DNA of 64,000 bases from Myxocyprinus asiaticus (lineage: Eukaryota; Chordata; Actinopteri; Cypriniformes; Catostomidae). Below, piece after piece: positions 61,529 to 64,000 of the stretch; within the stretch, counting starts at the first letter, position 1, and every line of letters begins with the position of its first letter. Under the pieces are notes generated by a model that worked only from the letters and a program-made list of their open reading frames with translations, did no database searches and was not told the origin of the DNA. A program made the translations under genes and the position numbers. The DNA lies in the NCBI RefSeq assembly GCF_019703515.2, contig NC_059346.1, positions 51,606,001-51,670,000 on the forward strand, read 5' to 3'.

Positions 61529-62695
61529 TAGGGTTGGGGAGTAACGGAATATATGCAACAGGTTTACATATTTAAAATGCTAAATATTAGTAGCTGTATT
61601 CCACTACATTTACAATTTAAATCGTTGGTAATCAGAATACAGTTACATTCAAAAAGTATTTTGATTACTGAAGAGATTACTTTGCCTTTTGTTGTAATTT
61701 TTTTTATTTAAAATTTAGTCCTTTCAGATTGAAAACATTTATACATATAAATGATGCGATCCAAAGTGCATTTGAACAGTGGTGAAACACTTTCTTATGA
61801 TTTTATTTTATTTTTTCATTTATCAAAAGTGAAAAGATGGATATGACGTCATTGGAGAACTTTCCCTTGGGAGCTTAATAGAGGAGCTACATCATGTTTC
61901 TACAGCTTAACAAAAACAGAAACACTTTGACAGATGAAACATAAATCCAATAAATACATAATTACATGACTTGTCAATGTTTTTTATATGGTTAGGGTAT
62001 GTTTACAGGAAATGCTAACCAATGTAGCCTTTAACAGCGTATAGAAAGCTACAAATAATAGATTTTCTGCCTCATTCTATGAACAGAATCCACATACAAT
62101 CAGAAAAAGATGTTGCTGTGTACACTCTGTGGGGTTTTGAAGTTTGGAGCAGCAAAAAATAGTTAACCTTGTGTAAATTGTCATGTGAACATTTAGCTTT
62201 ATGCTAAGCTAAAATGCCATTTCTTGCTTTTACATGCATCTGTTACCAGGTGCGATTGTCTTTATAATAAATTATATGAAGAAAATTCACGTTAGAGCAT
62301 ACTTTTGTTATATTATATTAAAATGTTATATTAGGGCAAAGGTGTACTGCAAAAATTTTATACTTCATGAGAATTTAAATATTGTTTTCCTGTAAAAATA
62401 TCTAAAAATCCTAAAAACAAGATAAATTTACTTGAGTAGCAAAACTGCATAAGATATTTAGGCTTTTTTCAGACAGTGTATTTTTACAGTGAGGTATATT
62501 TTCTTACTTTGTTTACTTGTTTATAGTCAAAACAAGTGAAAAAAAATCTACCAGTGCTGAAGAAGTAATCCAAAGTATTTAGATTACGTTACTGACCTTG
62601 AGTAATCTAACAGAATACATTACAAATTACATTTTACAGCATGTATTCTGTAATCTGTAGTGGAACACATTTCAAAAGTAATCTTCCCAACCCTG
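61529..62695. mobile_element. Non-autonomous hAT-like element, copy 2
   Basis: tagggttggggagtaacgg at the left and cttcccaaccctg at the right. Eight-base flanks cacacatg / cacgcatg differ at one position. Inverted relative to 47629-48463, about 13 kb away, with shared internal blocks. Confidence 0.75.
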
Positions 62696-62945
62696 CACGC
62701 ATGCATGTGTACACACATTCACACAATAAATGCACCATGATGGCATGTTTCAAGTCACTGAATGGGTCTGTGTGTGTAAGGGATGGTGGTGATATGTGTG
62801 TGGGGTGGATTGTTGTTTGCTGTAGCCTCACAGCCTGACTGTGTATTGCATTTCATAAATAAATGCTCCTTTGACTAATTAATGCAGTCTCCAATAAATA
62901 GATTGGTAACACTTTACATTAATGTATTCTTTGTTAAGTGTTTGC

Positions 62946-63607
62946 AAAGGGGTTCATTAATAACTAACACTTAATAAAATTTTAAATTGCATTAATATGC
63001 AGTTAACAACATGAATAACTAAATACTAAATACAAAATAAACTTATTCATACTTTCATATGAATCAAAATCATAAAATGCCATAATTCATGATTTACGTC
63101 ACAATTCAGCATATATAGACTTTTATAGTGAGATAAAAATAAGTGATTGTCATTTTGCTACATCCTGGTTTGTGTTTATATCAATGTTGTCAGTTTCCTT
63201 GTCATGTTGATGTCAAAGGAATGATGCTACTGTGAGTGGTGTCCTAACTTACCTAGTCCTAGTTACCTAAAGTCCTCTGAAAAAACACTTTTCAGGTCTT
63301 TATGCTCATTTACAGCATATAATAAATCCTCATGACCATTAAACCATACTGAACTTTATGTACATAGGTTTCTTATGTTGGCAGCTCCTTAATAGGTTCT
63401 TCATATGTGTCCACTTTACATTAAGGTCAATTTTCATACTAATGTTGAATAAGTGTTATTAAGCATTCATGGCATGTGGGGTAAAATAGCTCACTACTGT
63501 AGATATTTCATGAAAGTCACCCTTTTTATACATGTTGTTATAAAAGCATATCAATAATTTGTAATATATTTGTACCTGAATTATTAGTCATTAATAAACC
63601 CCTTTGT
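62946..63607. repeat. Possible inverted-repeat element
   Basis: caaaggggttcattaata at the left and cattaataaacccctttg at the right are inverted matches (16 of 18). The interior is AT-rich and non-coding. Confidence 0.4.
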
Positions 63608-63773
63608 AGACCCTAAACTGCACTCTGTAATTTTTTATTCATGACGCACGATCATTCAAACCCAGAAGTGTTCAGTTACCAGTGCCATTGTAGAAATGTA
63701 CTTCTCACATTCAGCCATGATGAGTGTAATCCATGAGTGAAGGTGTGTAATTTCAGGACACTAATTCAGAACA

Positions 63774-64000
63774 AAGGGATAGTTCACCCAAAAATTTAAA
63801 TTCTCTCATCATTTACTCACCTTCATGCCATCCCAGATGTGTATGTCTTTCTTTCTTCTGCAGAACACAAACAAAGATTTTTAGAAATAGATCTGAGAAA
63901 CAGATTAATATTTAAGTCCTTTTTTACTATGAATTCTCCTCCCTGCCCAGTAGGTGGCGACATGCACAAAGAATGTGAATCGCGAATAACAAAAGAAGAA
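63774..64000. mobile_element. TTAA-type MITE, runs off the window
   Basis: Starts agggatagttcaccc and follows the family consensus through ctcctccctgcccagtaggt. The right half is outside the window. Confidence 0.7.

Larger units (their letters stand above)
61350..64000. other. Upstream of hepacam, repeat-bearing
   Basis: No further gene. Immediately right of 61349 is the presumed hepacam 5' UTR/promoter, followed by a CA-rich stretch and the repeats listed separately. Confidence 0.55.

Noticed and set aside
1..64000. CRISPR array, phage, operon or toxin-antitoxin type system
   Set aside because: The direct repeats found are microsatellites or transposon units. Genes are spliced vertebrate genes with GT-AG introns, and nothing bacterial is present.

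Overview
The window reads as nuclear DNA of a ray-finned fish, most likely a cyprinid. It is AT-rich and intron-rich. It carries DIRS and Tc1 elements, a tRNA-derived SINE and palindromic MITEs of the kinds that fill cyprinid genomes. The species call is an inference; the sequence does not name it.

All four protein-coding genes lie on the minus strand. From left to right they are pde9a (cGMP phosphodiesterase 9A, about 8.5-17.0 kb), slc37a2 (sugar-phosphate/phosphate exchanger, 22.3-36.0 kb), ccdc15 (centriolar coiled-coil protein, 40.0-47.3 kb) and hepacam (glial/hepatic Ig adhesion molecule, 51.7-61.3 kb). I assembled each by hand from splice sites. Every intron used is GT-AG on the minus strand and the phases close: 17 coding exons/1440 nt for pde9a (last exon unresolved), 18/1488 nt for slc37a2, 10/1512 nt for ccdc15 and 7/1290 nt for hepacam. 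All four look intact. They are unrelated in function and share only ancestry. In human, slc37a2, ccdc15 and hepacam lie together on 11q24, whereas PDE9A lies beside SLC37A1 on 21q22. The fish order therefore joins the two halves of a vertebrate paralogon.

The rest is mostly transposon. At 0.5-4.6 kb is a DIRS-type tyrosine-recombinase retrotransposon that has lost its reverse transcriptase but keeps its termini. Introns of slc37a2 hold three Tc1/mariner copies in different states of decay (22.7-24.0, 24.5-25.7, 31.1-31.6 kb) and an inverted-repeat element with a 3x tandem core (28.9-29.9 kb). Two SINE copies with clean target-site duplications lie at 38.3 and 59.1 kb. Palindromic MITEs with TTAA target duplications recur throughout (16.3, 36.8, 42.4, 44.1, 63.8 kb). 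At least three nested insertions can be read directly. Two inverted pairs of longer non-coding repeats link 20 kb with 50 kb and 48 kb with 62 kb.

I found no bacterial-type system, CRISPR array, operon or clearly new gene family. The most interesting points are the pde9a-slc37a2 linkage, the cysteine cluster at the end of ccdc15, a NAGNAG acceptor in hepacam and the nested or inverted repeat structures.
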